Source: Pseudonocardia ammonioxydans (lineage in GTDB: Bacteria; Actinomycetota; Actinomycetes; Mycobacteriales; Pseudonocardiaceae). From it: a stretch of 64,000 bases of DNA. How positions within the stretch are numbered: the stretch's first letter is position 1; the number at the start of each line of letters is the position of its first letter. The notes under the pieces were generated by a model, which saw nothing but the letters and a program-made list of their open reading frames with translations, was not told the DNA's origin and did no database searches. The DNA lies in contig NZ_FOUY01000012.1 in the NCBI RefSeq assembly GCF_900115005.1, positions 62,001 to 126,000 of the forward strand, in the 5' to 3' direction. The position numbers and the translations under genes were made by a program. This document shows positions 15,428-25,564 of this stretch, piece by piece.

Positions 15428-17101
15428 TCAGATGCGGTAGGTGCGGATCTTGGCGTAGAGCGCGGTGCGGGAGATGCCGAGCTCGCGGGCGGCGGTGGAC
15501 TTGTTCCCGCCGTGCGCGTGCAGGGTCGCCGCGATCACCCGGGCCTCGGCCAGCTGCAGCGGCGACAGCGTCGACCGGGTCGCGGCGGCGCGGACGTCGG
15601 CCGGGAGCGCGGTGGCCGTGAGCACCGGGCCGGTCCCGCCGGCGGCCGCGTCACCCACCACCCGGACGAGCTCGGCGAGGTTGCCGGGCCAGTGGTGGCG
15701 GCGCAGCGCGGCGAGCGCGTCCGGGGCGAACGAGAGCCCACCACCGCGGCGGCGCAGCAGGGACTGGGCCAGCCGGGCGACGTCGTCGGGCCGGCTGCGC
15801 AGCGGTGGCAGCGCGACGGTGGTGGCACCCAGCCCGTCGCACAGCAGGCCGGCGGCGTCGCCGGGCGCCTCCCCCTCAGGGACGGTGACGGTCAGCCCCA
15901 CCGGCGGCCGCCCGGCCGGGTCGGCGAGGACCGCGACGACGGCGCGGGCGGCAGGGACGTCGAGCAGCTCGGCGTGCCGGAGCATCAGCGAACCACCGGC
16001 GGCCACGGCGTCGCGCAGGCGCCCGATCCAGGCGCCGGTCCCCTCGACGGCGTGCGTGGCGGCGTCCAGCACGGTCGGCGCCGGGCCCAGTGCCCCGGCG
16101 AGCACGGTCGCCTTCCCGGTGCCGGCCTCCCCGCGTACGGCGACCGGCCCGGTCGCGGCCAGCTCCGCGGCCCGGGTACCCGCGGCGCTCCACGGGTCGC
16201 TGCGCGACTCGGCCGACCGGCGCGGCACGGGCGCGACGGTCCGGGCGCCCGGGCCGCTGACGGTGAGCAGGGCACCGGCCGTCGTCCCGGCGGCCCGGAC
16301 CAGCTCCACCCGGGCGGTCAGGTCGGCGGGCAGGCCGATCGTCGTGCGGTCGGTGCGCAGCGTGCGCAGCTCGTCCCACAGGTCGAGCCGGTCCAGCCCG
16401 AGCCCGCCGGCCGCGGCGTTGGTGAGCAGCACCCCGTCCCCGACCACGGCGACCGGGCCGCTGTCGCGCCGCTGGGCGTCCAGGAACGCGTCGAGCAGGC
16501 GCCGTTCGCGCAGGCTCGCGTGCTCCAGCAGCGCCGTGTGGATCTCCTCGACGAGCTTGCGCACGACGACGGTGAGCAGCGAGTTGGTGTCGCCCGCGCG
16601 GCAGGTGACGTTGACGGCGCCGACGGTGCGCCGGGTGATCGGGTGGCGGACGGGGGCGGCGACGCAGGTGACGTCGTGGAAGCGCTGGACGTAGTGCTCG
16701 GCCCCCCGGACGACGGCGAGCGCGCCCGTCTCCAGGGCGGTGCCGAGCCCGTTGGTGCCGACGAACTCCTCGTCGAAGCAGAAGCCCTCGACCACCGACA
16801 GGTCGTCGAGGGTGTCGCGCAGCATCGGCTCGGAGACCCACCGCCAGATCACGCTGCCGCGCTCGTCGGACAGGGCGAGGCAGGAGCTGTCCCCGACCAG
16901 CAGCTCGGCCATCCCCGTCATGATCGGGACGGCGACCCGGGCGAACGCGGTGTCCAGCTCGGTCTCGACGAAGGGGACGTCGACGTGCTCGGGGTCCACC
17001 CCGCTGAACCGGGAACGGCGCCAGGAGGTCAGGACGTCGCCGCGCAGGTCGTCCGGTTCCTGCCCGGCCTGGAACAGCTCCCAGGGGCCTCTGGTCGTCA
17101 T
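15428..17101 (-). CDS. AcoR-like GAF/Fis-family activator with degenerate AAA+ region
   Basis: A 557-residue regulator starting at ATG (17101), directly after AAGGAGG. It has an N-terminal GAF-type sensor (residues 40-210; EGFCFDEEFVGTNGLGTALE), a central AAA+-like region and a C-terminal Fis-type HTH (AARELGISRTALYAKIRTYRI). The sigma-54-contact GAFTGA loop is missing, and the Walker-A-like segment reads GEAGTGKA. This fits the actinobacterial subgroup that works without sigma-54. It lies downstream of the LLM monooxygenase gene and is the likely regulator of that locus. Confidence 0.8.
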   Translation of the reverse strand: MTTRGPWELFQAGQEPDDLRGDVLTSWRRSRFSGVDPEHVDVPFVETELDTAFARVAVPIMTGMAELLVGDSSCLALSDERGSVIWRWVSEPMLRDTLDDLSVVEGFCFDEEFVGTNGLGTALETGALAVVRGAEHYVQRFHDVTCVAAPVRHPITRRTVGAVNVTCRAGDTNSLLTVVVRKLVEEIHTALLEHASLRERRLLDAFLDAQRRDSGPVAVVGDGVLLTNAAAGGLGLDRLDLWDELRTLRTDRTTIGLPADLTARVELVRAAGTTAGALLTVSGPGARTVAPVPRRSAESRSDPWSAAGTRAAELAATGPVAVRGEAGTGKATVLAGALGPAPTVLDAATHAVEGTGAWIGRLRDAVAAGGSLMLRHAELLDVPAARAVVAVLADPAGRPPVGLTVTVPEGEAPGDAAGLLCDGLGATTVALPPLRSRPDDVARLAQSLLRRRGGGLSFAPDALAALRRHHWPGNLAELVRVVGDAAAGGTGPVLTATALPADVRAAATRSTLSPLQLAEARVIAATLHAHGGNKSTAARELGISRTALYAKIRTYRI

Positions 17102-17150
17102 CGCCACCTCCTTCACCCCATCCTCGGCACCGCGGTGGCCACGCGCCAGG

Positions 17151-17181
17151 GCCGGGTCCCCCTCGGCGGTGGGGACCCGGC
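17151..17181. terminator. Hairpin between LLM monooxygenase and AcoR-like genes
   Basis: GCCGGGTCCCC pairs perfectly with GGGGACCCGGC around a 9-base loop, just after the monooxygenase stop and 50 bp before the regulator's start. It probably attenuates read-through. Confidence 0.6.
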
Positions 17182-17195
17182 CCGGGCGGGGTGGA

Positions 17196-18368
17196 TCAGG
17201 CCTGTCCGGCCTTCTCCTGCTCGTAGCGCTTGGTCATGGCGTCGACGGCGTCGAGCTGGGTCTGCGCGTGCTTCTCCCGCGTCGACTGCGCCCGGTCCTT
17301 GGCGGCGAGGGTGCCCGCGGCCTGGCCCTGGAACTCCGGCATGACGTGCTGGGCGATGAGCTCGTAGCTGCGCTTGGTCGCCTCCGGGTTGGCCCACTCG
17401 TGGCCGAGCAGCAGCATGGCGCCGAACCCGCCGGACTGGTCGACGAGCTTCTGCACCTGGGCCTTGGCGTCGTCGACGGTGCCGATGGCCCCGATCCCGG
17501 CCTCGTTGATGAAGTCGATCATCTCCTTGACGTTCGACCCGTCGCCGACGGCCATCTGGGGGAACGCCGCGACCTTCTGGAAGTAGTTGAACCAGTGCTC
17601 GATGCCGTACTCGACCTCGCGGTAGGCCTGCTCGCGGGTCTCGGCGATGTGCATCAGCCCCACCAGCCGCCACGAGCTGCGGTCCGGCGCCGGCTGCCCG
17701 TGGTGGGCCGCCCGCTCCTCGACCACGCTCCAGTGGTGGGCCAGCGCGTCGAACCCGTCCTGGGTCAGCGTCGCCCCGATCGAGAGCAGCCCCACCCCGT
17801 GCTGCCCGGCCATCCGCGGCCCGGTCGGCGAGGCCACCGCGGCCACCGCCACGTCGAAACACGGGTCGCTGTAGGGCGCCAGCTGCAACTGCGCATCGAT
17901 CAACGTGTGCGTACGGGTCTCGGCGTTGACCACCTCCCCGCGCAGCAGCCGCATGATGATGTCGAGATTGACCTCGAGCAGCTCACGGGTGTCGGTCGGG
18001 TTCAACCCGATCATCGCCGAGTCCGTCGGCAGCGACCCCGGACCGCACCCCAGCATCGACCGGCCCCGGGTCAGGTGGTCCAGCATCACCATCCGGTCGG
18101 CCACCCACAGCGGGTTGTGGTACGAGATCGAGGTCACCCCGGTACCCAGCTTGATCCGCCGGGTCCGCTCCGCCGCCGCGGCGATGAAGATCTCCGGCGA
18201 GGCGATGATCTCCGACCCGGCCGAGTGGTGCTCACCGATCCAGGCCTCGTCGAACCCCAGCCGGTCCAGGTGCTCGACGAGCTCCAGATCGCGCTGCAAC
18301 GCCAGGGTCGGGTTCTGCCCCGGCTGGTGGAACGGGGCGAGGAAGGTGCCGAAGCGGAGTCGGGTCAC
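17196..18368 (-). CDS. LLM-class flavin-dependent monooxygenase (limonene monooxygenase-like)
   Basis: A 390-residue luciferase-like TIM-barrel protein starting at GTG with CAGGAGA upstream. It opens MTRLRFGTFLAPFHQPGQNP and has GFDEAWIGEHHSAGSE, the SISYHNPLWVADRMVMLDHL segment and RSMLGCGPGSLPTD. Overall size and N-terminal pattern resemble LimB-type FMNH2-dependent limonene 1,2-monooxygenases. The substrate is inferred only from family likeness. Neighbours are an FMN hydroxyacid oxidase upstream and a GAF-domain activator downstream, consistent with an inducible catabolic set. Confidence 0.8.
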   Translation of the reverse strand: MTRLRFGTFLAPFHQPGQNPTLALQRDLELVEHLDRLGFDEAWIGEHHSAGSEIIASPEIFIAAAAERTRRIKLGTGVTSISYHNPLWVADRMVMLDHLTRGRSMLGCGPGSLPTDSAMIGLNPTDTRELLEVNLDIIMRLLRGEVVNAETRTHTLIDAQLQLAPYSDPCFDVAVAAVASPTGPRMAGQHGVGLLSIGATLTQDGFDALAHHWSVVEERAAHHGQPAPDRSSWRLVGLMHIAETREQAYREVEYGIEHWFNYFQKVAAFPQMAVGDGSNVKEMIDFINEAGIGAIGTVDDAKAQVQKLVDQSGGFGAMLLLGHEWANPEATKRSYELIAQHVMPEFQGQAAGTLAAKDRAQSTREKHAQTQLDAVDAMTKRYEQEKAGQA

Positions 18369-18488
18369 GGGGCTCTCCTGAACAATCGTGGAGCGGTCGC
18401 GTGTGATCCCGACCGCATCGTCCGGAGCGCCAGCATGACCCCGCTCACGGGCTCCGAGCTGTTCGGAAAGTGGACAGTGCCGGGCTCG

Positions 18489-19766
18489 CTACGCCCCGGT
18501 CCCGCTCCCGCGTTCGCGCAGCTCGATCCCTGCCGGCGTCCGTGCCCCGGCGAGCCCGCACACGAGGTCGAGCTCGGCGATCACGTTCTGCAGCACCTGG
18601 GCGACGCCGCGGGCGCCGTCGAGCGCGAGCCCGTGGGCGTACGGGCGGCCCAGCAGTACCGCCCGGGCGCCCAGCCGGACCGCGGTCGCGACGTCGGCCC
18701 CGGTCCGCACGCCGCTGTCGAGCAGTACGGCCAGCCGGTCCCCCACCGCCTCGGCCACGCCGGGCAGCGCGTCCAGCGAGGCCACCGCGTGGTCGAGCTG
18801 GCGGCCGCCGTGGTTGGAGACGACGACGCCGTCGGCACCGGCGTCCGCGGCGCGGCGGGCGTCGTCGGGGTGCAGGACGCCCTTGACCACGATCGGCAGC
18901 CGGGTCCGCGCCCGCAGGCCGGCGAGGTCCTCCCAGGACAGCTGCGGTCGCGAGTAGACCCGCAGGAACGTCTCGACGGCGGCCCGCGGCACCGGCGAGC
19001 GCAGGTTCTCCAGGAAGCCGCCGGGCGCGTTGCGGGTGATCTCCAGCAGGGTCCGCACGGCCTGTGGGGTGACCCTCGGCGACGGCCCGGTCGCCGGCCG
19101 GGCGAGCGCCTCGTCGACCAGCCCGCGGAAGACCGGGTCCGATGTGTACTGGCCGATGCCGATGCCGCGGGCGAACGGCAGGTGCCCGAGGTCGAGATCG
19201 CGCGGTCGCCAGCCCAGCATCGTCGTGTCGAGCGTGACGACGACCGCCTCGCACCCGCTCGCCTCCGCCCGGGCGAGGAAGCTGTCCACCAGCTCATCCG
19301 ATGTGGACCAGTAGAGCTGGAACCAGCGCGGTGCACCGGCCGCGGCGAGCTCCTCCATCGGCGCACCGGCCTGGTTGGAGATCACCATCGGGACGCCGGT
19401 GGCCGCGGCGGCCCGGGCCACCGCGGTGTCGGCGCCGCGGCGGACCAGGTCGAGCGCACCGATCGGGGCGAGCAGCAGCGGGGCGGGAAGCCGGCGCCCG
19501 AACAGCTCCACGGACAGGTCGCGCTCGCCGACGTCGCGCAGGATCCGCGGCACGATCTCCCGGCGCGCGAAGGCCTCGCGGTTCGCCCGCAGCGTCGTCT
19601 CGGCGCCCGCTCCCCCGGTGATGTAGGCGTCGGCGCGCCGGCTCATCGCCCGCCGGCCGCGCCGCTCGAGCTCCTCGGGTCCGGTGGGGACACGCGGGCG
19701 GGTGCCGACGACGCCGTCGCGGTAGATCCGTTCCTGGCGCGCCCGCCCCGGTGCCGGCACCGTCAT
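18489..19766 (-). CDS. FMN-dependent alpha-hydroxy-acid oxidase (lactate/glycolate oxidase family)
   Basis: A 425-residue flavoprotein with an N-terminal YITGGAGAETTLRANREAF segment, FMN-binding PLLLAPIGALDLV, QLYWSTSDEL, the base-proximal Lys in LPIVVKGVLHPDDA and the active-site signature SNHGGRQLDHAVASL carrying catalytic His and Arg. It oxidises 2-hydroxyacids to 2-oxoacids. Lactate 2-monooxygenase or a mandelate-type oxidase are the closest options; the substrate is unresolved. The ATG follows GGGAGG. It is the first gene of a minus-strand series with the LLM monooxygenase, 120 bp apart. Confidence 0.85.
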   Translation of the reverse strand: MTVPAPGRARQERIYRDGVVGTRPRVPTGPEELERRGRRAMSRRADAYITGGAGAETTLRANREAFARREIVPRILRDVGERDLSVELFGRRLPAPLLLAPIGALDLVRRGADTAVARAAAATGVPMVISNQAGAPMEELAAAGAPRWFQLYWSTSDELVDSFLARAEASGCEAVVVTLDTTMLGWRPRDLDLGHLPFARGIGIGQYTSDPVFRGLVDEALARPATGPSPRVTPQAVRTLLEITRNAPGGFLENLRSPVPRAAVETFLRVYSRPQLSWEDLAGLRARTRLPIVVKGVLHPDDARRAADAGADGVVVSNHGGRQLDHAVASLDALPGVAEAVGDRLAVLLDSGVRTGADVATAVRLGARAVLLGRPYAHGLALDGARGVAQVLQNVIAELDLVCGLAGARTPAGIELRERGSGTGA

Positions 19767-19846
19767 GTCGCCTCCCGTCGTCGTCGGACGGCGCCAGGCT
19801 ACGGCGCGCGGGTGCCGGACGGGCCCGTGCGCGCTGCGCGCAGGGC

Positions 19847-21055
<1,209 letters not shown>

Positions 21056-21127
21056 CGTCCGCTCCGTCTCCTCCGGCCTCGCTGCTTCCCGGCCTCGCTG
21101 CGTCGCTGCGTGACCGCACTGCCAGGG

Positions 21128-21144
21128 TTGCACAGGATGTGCAA
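21128..21144. promoter_or_regulatory. TetR operator between P450 and tetR
   Basis: TTGCACA-gga-TGTGCAA is a perfect 7-bp inverted repeat in the divergent region. It overlaps an in-frame upstream ATG of the tetR gene, which argues that translation starts at the later ATG (21158). Confidence 0.65.
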
Positions 21145-21157
21145 AACTGCACTCGTG

Positions 21158-21817
21158 ATGAAACGGACGACGGAGCCGGCCCGCCGCCCGTCGGCGCGCG
21201 AGCGCAACCGGCGCTCCATCCTGGGCGCGGCGAGCGAGGTGTTGCGCCGGGATCCGGAGGCGACCCTCGACGACGTCGCCGCCCGCGCGGGTGTCGTCCG
21301 CCGGACCGTGTACGGCCACTTCGCCAACCGGCAGGCGTTGCTCGTCGCGCTCGTCCACTCGGCCGCGGCGGACTTCGTCGCCGAGGTCGGGCAGATCGAC
21401 CCGGCCGCGCCGGACCCCGCCGCGGAGCTCGCGAGCGCCATCCTGCGGACCTGGAGCACGGCGCGGCGCAACGCGCCGCTGATCACGCTGGCCCGGCGCA
21501 CGATGGACGACGAGGTGCGGGCCGCGATGGCACCGTTCGCCGGTCTGATGAGCGACCTGATCGAGCACGGCCGCCGGTGCGGGGTGTTCGCCGGGCACGT
21601 CGACGCGCGGGTGCTGGCGGAGGTGCTGGAGGCGGGGTCGACGACCTACCTGCGGGCCGCGGCGGGCGGGCGGTGGTCCGGCGACGAGTCCGATGTGGCA
21701 CTCGGGCACCTGCTCACGCTCGGGGTCGGGATCGACGCGGCCCGTGCCGCCGTGGCGCGGGCACACGAACGGGCCGGGCCGGCTCGTCCCCGTGACTCCG
21801 GCGGTGCGCGCGGGTGA
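21158..21817 (+). CDS. TetR-family regulator of the divergent P450
   Basis: A 219-residue regulator. The HTH is at residues 28-72 (DDVAARAGVVRRTVYGHFANRQALL). ATG at 21158 is preferred over ATG at 21137, because the latter lies inside the operator palindrome. The C-terminal domain is a typical ligand-sensing helical fold. The predicted target is the divergent P450 gene. Confidence 0.85.
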   Translation: MKRTTEPARRPSARERNRRSILGAASEVLRRDPEATLDDVAARAGVVRRTVYGHFANRQALLVALVHSAAADFVAEVGQIDPAAPDPAAELASAILRTWSTARRNAPLITLARRTMDDEVRAAMAPFAGLMSDLIEHGRRCGVFAGHVDARVLAEVLEAGSTTYLRAAAGGRWSGDESDVALGHLLTLGVGIDAARAAVARAHERAGPARPRDSGGARG

Positions 21818-21852
21818 GACTCCACCCGGCGCCCACGAGCCGGAAGGAGCCC

Positions 21853-22452
21853 ATGAACCCTGCCAGCCCCGACGACCCCGCAGCCACCGGCACCACGCCC
21901 CCGCCCTCCCCGGAACCGGAGCCGGTGACGGTCTGGCTGTGGCGGGTGTGGGTCGTGGTCGTGCTCGGGATCGTGGTGGCCACCACGGTGCTGAACCTCC
22001 GCAGCGGGACCCTCGCCCCGCCGTACGACACCCTGGCCCTGGTGCTCCTGCTCTACGCGCTCGGCGCCGGGGCACTCGCCTGGTGGCTCGCCGCGGCGCC
22101 GTCCCCGGACGGGCAGGTGTGGGCCGCGCTCCGGCAGCCCCTCGGGCGCCGAGAGCGGTACCGGATCGGCCGTGCGCTGCTGCGGGGCACCGGCATCGCC
22201 CCGCAGCACCGGGACTATGCCGTCGCCCGGGTCGCCCGGCAGCGCCGCGCGCTCCTGACGCTCGGCCCCGTGTCGGCGCTCGTGTGGAGCCAGGTGGTGT
22301 CGGTCGCCGGCTCGGAGGCCGGGCCGGGCCCCGTCCGGTTCGTCCTGGCCGCGGCGGTCCTCGTGGCCGTCGTGACGGTGGGCTCGCTGGTGCTGCAGTG
22401 CCGGCGGGAGCGGACCCTCCGGCGGGTGCTCTCGGATCCGAGACGGAGCTGA
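21853..22452 (+). CDS. Predicted integral membrane protein, unknown function
   Basis: A 199-residue protein with a Pro-rich N-terminus of about 28 residues and then about four hydrophobic helices (WLWRVWVVVVLGIVVATTVL; LALVLLLYALGAGALAWWLA; ALLTLGPVSALVWSQVVSV; FVLAAAVLVAVVTVGSLVL). GAAGGAG precedes the ATG at 21853. Between helices 2 and 3 is a basic cytoplasmic loop (RQPLGRRERYRIGRALL). I do not recognise the family. It lies just downstream of tetR and 68 bp before the ammonia-lyase gene. Confidence 0.65.
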   Translation: MNPASPDDPAATGTTPPPSPEPEPVTVWLWRVWVVVVLGIVVATTVLNLRSGTLAPPYDTLALVLLLYALGAGALAWWLAAAPSPDGQVWAALRQPLGRRERYRIGRALLRGTGIAPQHRDYAVARVARQRRALLTLGPVSALVWSQVVSVAGSEAGPGPVRFVLAAAVLVAVVTVGSLVLQCRRERTLRRVLSDPRRS

Positions 22453-22520
22453 TCGGGCGACCGGTGGACGCCTCCCCGCGGGCGCGATGGGATGGCGGGC
22501 ATGACTGGTGGAACGACTCC

Positions 22521-24074
22521 GTGACGGCCGGCTGCGATCTGGACACCGGCACCGTCGGGATCGGGACCGGCCCCGTCACCCCGCAGGAGGTGGTGGCGGT
22601 CGCCCGCGGCGGTGCCGCGGTCCGGCTCGGCGACGACGCCCTGGCCGCGATCGCCCGGGGCCGCGCGGTCGTCGACCGGCTCGCGGTCGCCGACGACCCC
22701 TACTACGGCGTCTCCACCGGCTTCGGCGCGCTGGCCACCCGGCACATCCCGGCCGACCGGCGCACCGCGCTGCAGCTCGGCCTGGTCCGCAGCCACGCCG
22801 CCGGGTCCGGTGCCGAGGTGGAACGGGAGGTCGTCCGGGCGCTGATGCTGCTGCGCCTGTCGACACTGGCCACCGGCCACACCGGCGTCCGTCCGGGGAC
22901 GGCGCAGGCCTACGCCGCGCTGCTCAACCACGGGATCACCCCGGTCGTGCACGAGTTCGGCAGCCTCGGGTGCTCCGGTGACCTCGCCCCGCTGGCGCAC
23001 TGCGCGCTGGCGCTGATCGGCGAGGGGCGGGTGCGCGACGCGGCCGGGCGGCTCCGGGACACGGCGTCGGCGCTCGCCGAGGCCGGGCTGGCGCCGGTGA
23101 CGCTCGCCGAGAAGGAGGGGCTCGCGCTCATCAACGGCACGGACGGGATGCTGGGCATGCTCGTCCTCGCCGGGCACGATCTCGACGGGCTGCTGCAGGT
23201 CGCCGACGTCGCCGCGGCCATGAGCCTGGAGGCCCTGCTCGGCACCGACCGGGTCTTCGCCGAGGACCTGGCGGCGATGCGCCCGCACCCCGGCCAGACC
23301 CGCTCGGCGGCCGCCCTGCGGGCGCTGCTCGACGGCTCGGAGATCGTCGCCAGCCACCGTGGACCGGACTGCACCCGGGTGCAGGACGCGTACTCGCTGC
23401 GCTGCGCACCCCAGGTCCACGGGGCCGCGCGGGACACCCTCGACCACACCGCGCTCGTGGCCGGCCGCGAGCTCGCCGCGGCGATCGACAACCCGGTCGT
23501 CGCCCCGGACGGGCGGGTCGCGTCCAACGGCAACTTCCACGGTGCACCCGTCGGGTACGCGCTGGACTTCCTGGCGGTCCCGGTCGCCGACGTGGCGTCG
23601 ATGTCGGAGCGGCGCACGGACCGGATGCTCGACGCCGCCCGCAGCGCCGGGCTCCCGCCGTTCCTGGCCGACGACCCCGGTGTCGACTCCGGGCACATGA
23701 TCGCCCAGTACACCCAGGCCGGGATCGTCGCCGAGCTCAAGCGGCTCGCCGTGCCCGCCTCGGTGGACTCGATCCCCTCCAGCGCGATGCAGGAGGACCA
23801 CGTCTCGATGGGCTGGTCGGCCGGGCGCAAGCTGCGCCGGGCACTCGACGGTCTCGCCCGGGTGCTGGCGGTCGAGCTGGTCACCGCGGCCCGGGCGCTG
23901 GACCTGCGCGCGCCGCTGTCCCCCGCCCCCCGCACCGGGGCGGTGCGCGACCTCGTCCGCGACCACGTGCCCGGCCCGGGGCCCGACCGGCACCTGGCGC
24001 CGGAGATCGAGGCGGTGCTCGAGCTCGTCCGCTCCGGGGCGGTGACCGCGGCGGCGGACCTGCCGCCCGCCTAG
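22521..24074 (+). CDS. hutH: Histidine ammonia-lyase family protein (HutH-like, CSG-type MIO triad)
   Basis: A 517-residue aromatic amino acid lyase. The MIO prosthetic-group loop is GSLGCSGDLAPLAH near residue 150, with Cys-Ser-Gly in place of the usual Ala-Ser-Gly; Cys at this position is allowed by the family signature. Other hallmarks are YYGVSTGFG, a QDAYSLRCAPQVHG block, SNGNFHG and SSAMQEDHVSMG. It deaminates L-histidine to urocanate; another aromatic substrate is possible. GTG at 22521 gives normal family length. No other hut genes are in the window, so a stand-alone role cannot be excluded. Confidence 0.85.
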   Translation: MTAGCDLDTGTVGIGTGPVTPQEVVAVARGGAAVRLGDDALAAIARGRAVVDRLAVADDPYYGVSTGFGALATRHIPADRRTALQLGLVRSHAAGSGAEVEREVVRALMLLRLSTLATGHTGVRPGTAQAYAALLNHGITPVVHEFGSLGCSGDLAPLAHCALALIGEGRVRDAAGRLRDTASALAEAGLAPVTLAEKEGLALINGTDGMLGMLVLAGHDLDGLLQVADVAAAMSLEALLGTDRVFAEDLAAMRPHPGQTRSAAALRALLDGSEIVASHRGPDCTRVQDAYSLRCAPQVHGAARDTLDHTALVAGRELAAAIDNPVVAPDGRVASNGNFHGAPVGYALDFLAVPVADVASMSERRTDRMLDAARSAGLPPFLADDPGVDSGHMIAQYTQAGIVAELKRLAVPASVDSIPSSAMQEDHVSMGWSAGRKLRRALDGLARVLAVELVTAARALDLRAPLSPAPRTGAVRDLVRDHVPGPGPDRHLAPEIEAVLELVRSGAVTAAADLPPA

Positions 24075-24718
24075 GCTCCGGCTCCCACCGGTGCGACGGG
24101 CTGGCGCAGGACGGTCCGCAGCTTCTCCGGCGCCGTCCGGCGCGGGTCGGACAGGTAGATCTCGTGGTGGCGCCCGTTCCACGTGAACCCCTGCCCGGGC
24201 ATGTACTCGTCGTGCAGCCGGGCCAGTACCGGGCCCTCGTCGTCGTAGGACCCGATGTGCAGGACCTGCACGCTGAGGCCCTCGCGCAGCTCCTCGAAGC
24301 GCAGCAGGTCCACGGCCGGCGCGCCCTTGCGCCGGGCCGCCTCGGTCGCCGCGGCCGCGATCTCCGCCGACACCCACTCCGGCTGGTTGATCATCATCGT
24401 CCAGTCCCAGGCGTCCTTGTCCCGGGTGACGAACGCCGTCGGGTCGTCGGCGCTCCACAGCCCCTCGAGCGGGCCGACCGTGTGCACCCGGCCCAGCTCC
24501 GCCTTCGCGATCGCGCGGGCCGCGTAGGAGGCGGTGAACAGCGTCGTGACGGCCTCGCCGTAGGCGGCGGAGACGTTCGGGTCCCCGTGACCGTCGATGC
24601 GGAAGTAGTGGAACGGCGGCACCTCGACGGTCGCGAACCGCCCTACCCGAGGCGCGTAGAGCTGCGGGAACGCCTTCTTGACGTCGTAATTCGCCGTGTC
24701 GTCCGCCATCGCGGTCAT
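24071..24718 (-). CDS. GyrI-like small-molecule-binding domain protein
   Basis: A 215-residue soluble protein of the GyrI-like family, containing DVKKAFPQLYAPR, VEVPPFHYFRIDGHGDPN and a C-terminal YLSDPRRTAPEKLRTVLRQPV. Family members bind or hydrolyse small hydrophobic or cyclic compounds, often with a regulator. ATG at 24718 overlaps the stop of the PadR gene by ATGA, so the two are translationally coupled. It probably acts with the PadR regulator in sensing or detoxifying a compound. It is convergent with hutH, with a 4-bp overlap of stops. Confidence 0.75.
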   Translation of the reverse strand: MTAMADDTANYDVKKAFPQLYAPRVGRFATVEVPPFHYFRIDGHGDPNVSAAYGEAVTTLFTASYAARAIAKAELGRVHTVGPLEGLWSADDPTAFVTRDKDAWDWTMMINQPEWVSAEIAAAATEAARRKGAPAVDLLRFEELREGLSVQVLHIGSYDDEGPVLARLHDEYMPGQGFTWNGRHHEIYLSDPRRTAPEKLRTVLRQPVAPVGAGA

Positions 24719-25251
24719 GACTCCTCCGGGGTGTCGGTGAGGACCTGTTCGGTCCAGCGCAGCTCGGCGCCGAGCTGCGCCTCGCTGTGGTCGAAGATCG
24801 CGCGTGCGGCGCGCGGCAGCGGTTCCTGCCGGGCCCGCACACGCCGGAGCTCGGCGAGCTCCTGCTCGACGGCGGACCTCCGCTCCGCCAGTGCCCGCGC
24901 CAGCTCGCCGGGCGGCAGGAGCGGACTGTTCGCCATGCCGACGAGCACCGGCGCGTGCCGGGGCGGCACCTCGGCGATCCGCTGCCGCGTCCCCTCGGCA
25001 CACGCCGCGTGGCCGGCGTCGGTGAGGCGGTAGACCCGGCGCGCCTTCGCCCCGCCCGGCGCCCGCTCGCTGCTGACGAGACCGCGCTGCTCGAGCCGGT
25101 TCAGCACGTAGTACAGCGAGGAGAAGGCGAGCGAGGTCCACCGGCGGACCCCGCGCTCGTCGATCACGGCCTCGAGGTCGTACGCGTGCCGGGGCCGCTC
25201 GGCCAGCAGGCCCAGCACCACGAGGTCGGCATCGGTCGGTTGCTGCGGCAC
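24715..25251 (-). CDS. PadR-family transcriptional regulator
   Basis: A 178-residue protein with an N-terminal winged HTH (LVVLGLLAERPRHAYDLEAVI ... SSLYYVLNRLEQRGLV, residues 10-62) and a C-terminal coiled-coil dimerisation region rich in Glu/Arg/Ala, matching PadR subfamily architecture. It overlaps the downstream GyrI-like gene by 4 bp. A near-palindrome directly upstream of its start may be its own operator. Confidence 0.85.
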   Translation of the reverse strand: MPQQPTDADLVVLGLLAERPRHAYDLEAVIDERGVRRWTSLAFSSLYYVLNRLEQRGLVSSERAPGGAKARRVYRLTDAGHAACAEGTRQRIAEVPPRHAPVLVGMANSPLLPPGELARALAERRSAVEQELAELRRVRARQEPLPRAARAIFDHSEAQLGAELRWTEQVLTDTPEES

Positions 25252-25256
25252 GACAC

Positions 25257-25274
25257 TATCCTAGTACTGGAATA
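25257..25274. promoter_or_regulatory. Candidate PadR operator/promoter
   Basis: TATCCTAGTACTGGAATA has a central AGTACT palindrome and TAT/ATA ends (two mismatched pairs), within 6 bp of the PadR start. It is the only AT-rich patch nearby and may carry the -10 element too. Confidence 0.45.
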
Positions 25275-25564
25275 CGGGTCTGCGACAGACCCGCGCGCGA
25301 CGCTTCGCCATCCGCCGAGGGCGCCAACGCGCTGATCGACGCCCAGCCCGCCGTCCGAGCGGTCGCTCGCCGCGCGTGGGAGGGCGCTACCGCGCAGGTC
25401 GAGGCCGACCAGCCGCCGAGACGCACGCTGTCGCCCCGGCGCGGACAGGACCGTGCAGATCGACTTCCGGAACACGCGTGAGGTGCACGCATCCGCCCCG
25501 TCGAGGGCGCGAGCGTGCAGGTCGGCCGGCACGCCACACCCGTTCGCCCGCCCGCACACCCGCC
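25275..25564. other. Non-coding stretch, no gene recognised
   Basis: About 290 bases between padR and gntR. Open frames here lack ribosome-binding sites and show no family resemblance. It contains several CGCGC / GTGCAG-type short motifs but no clear repeat other than the direct repeat that follows. Confidence 0.5.
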
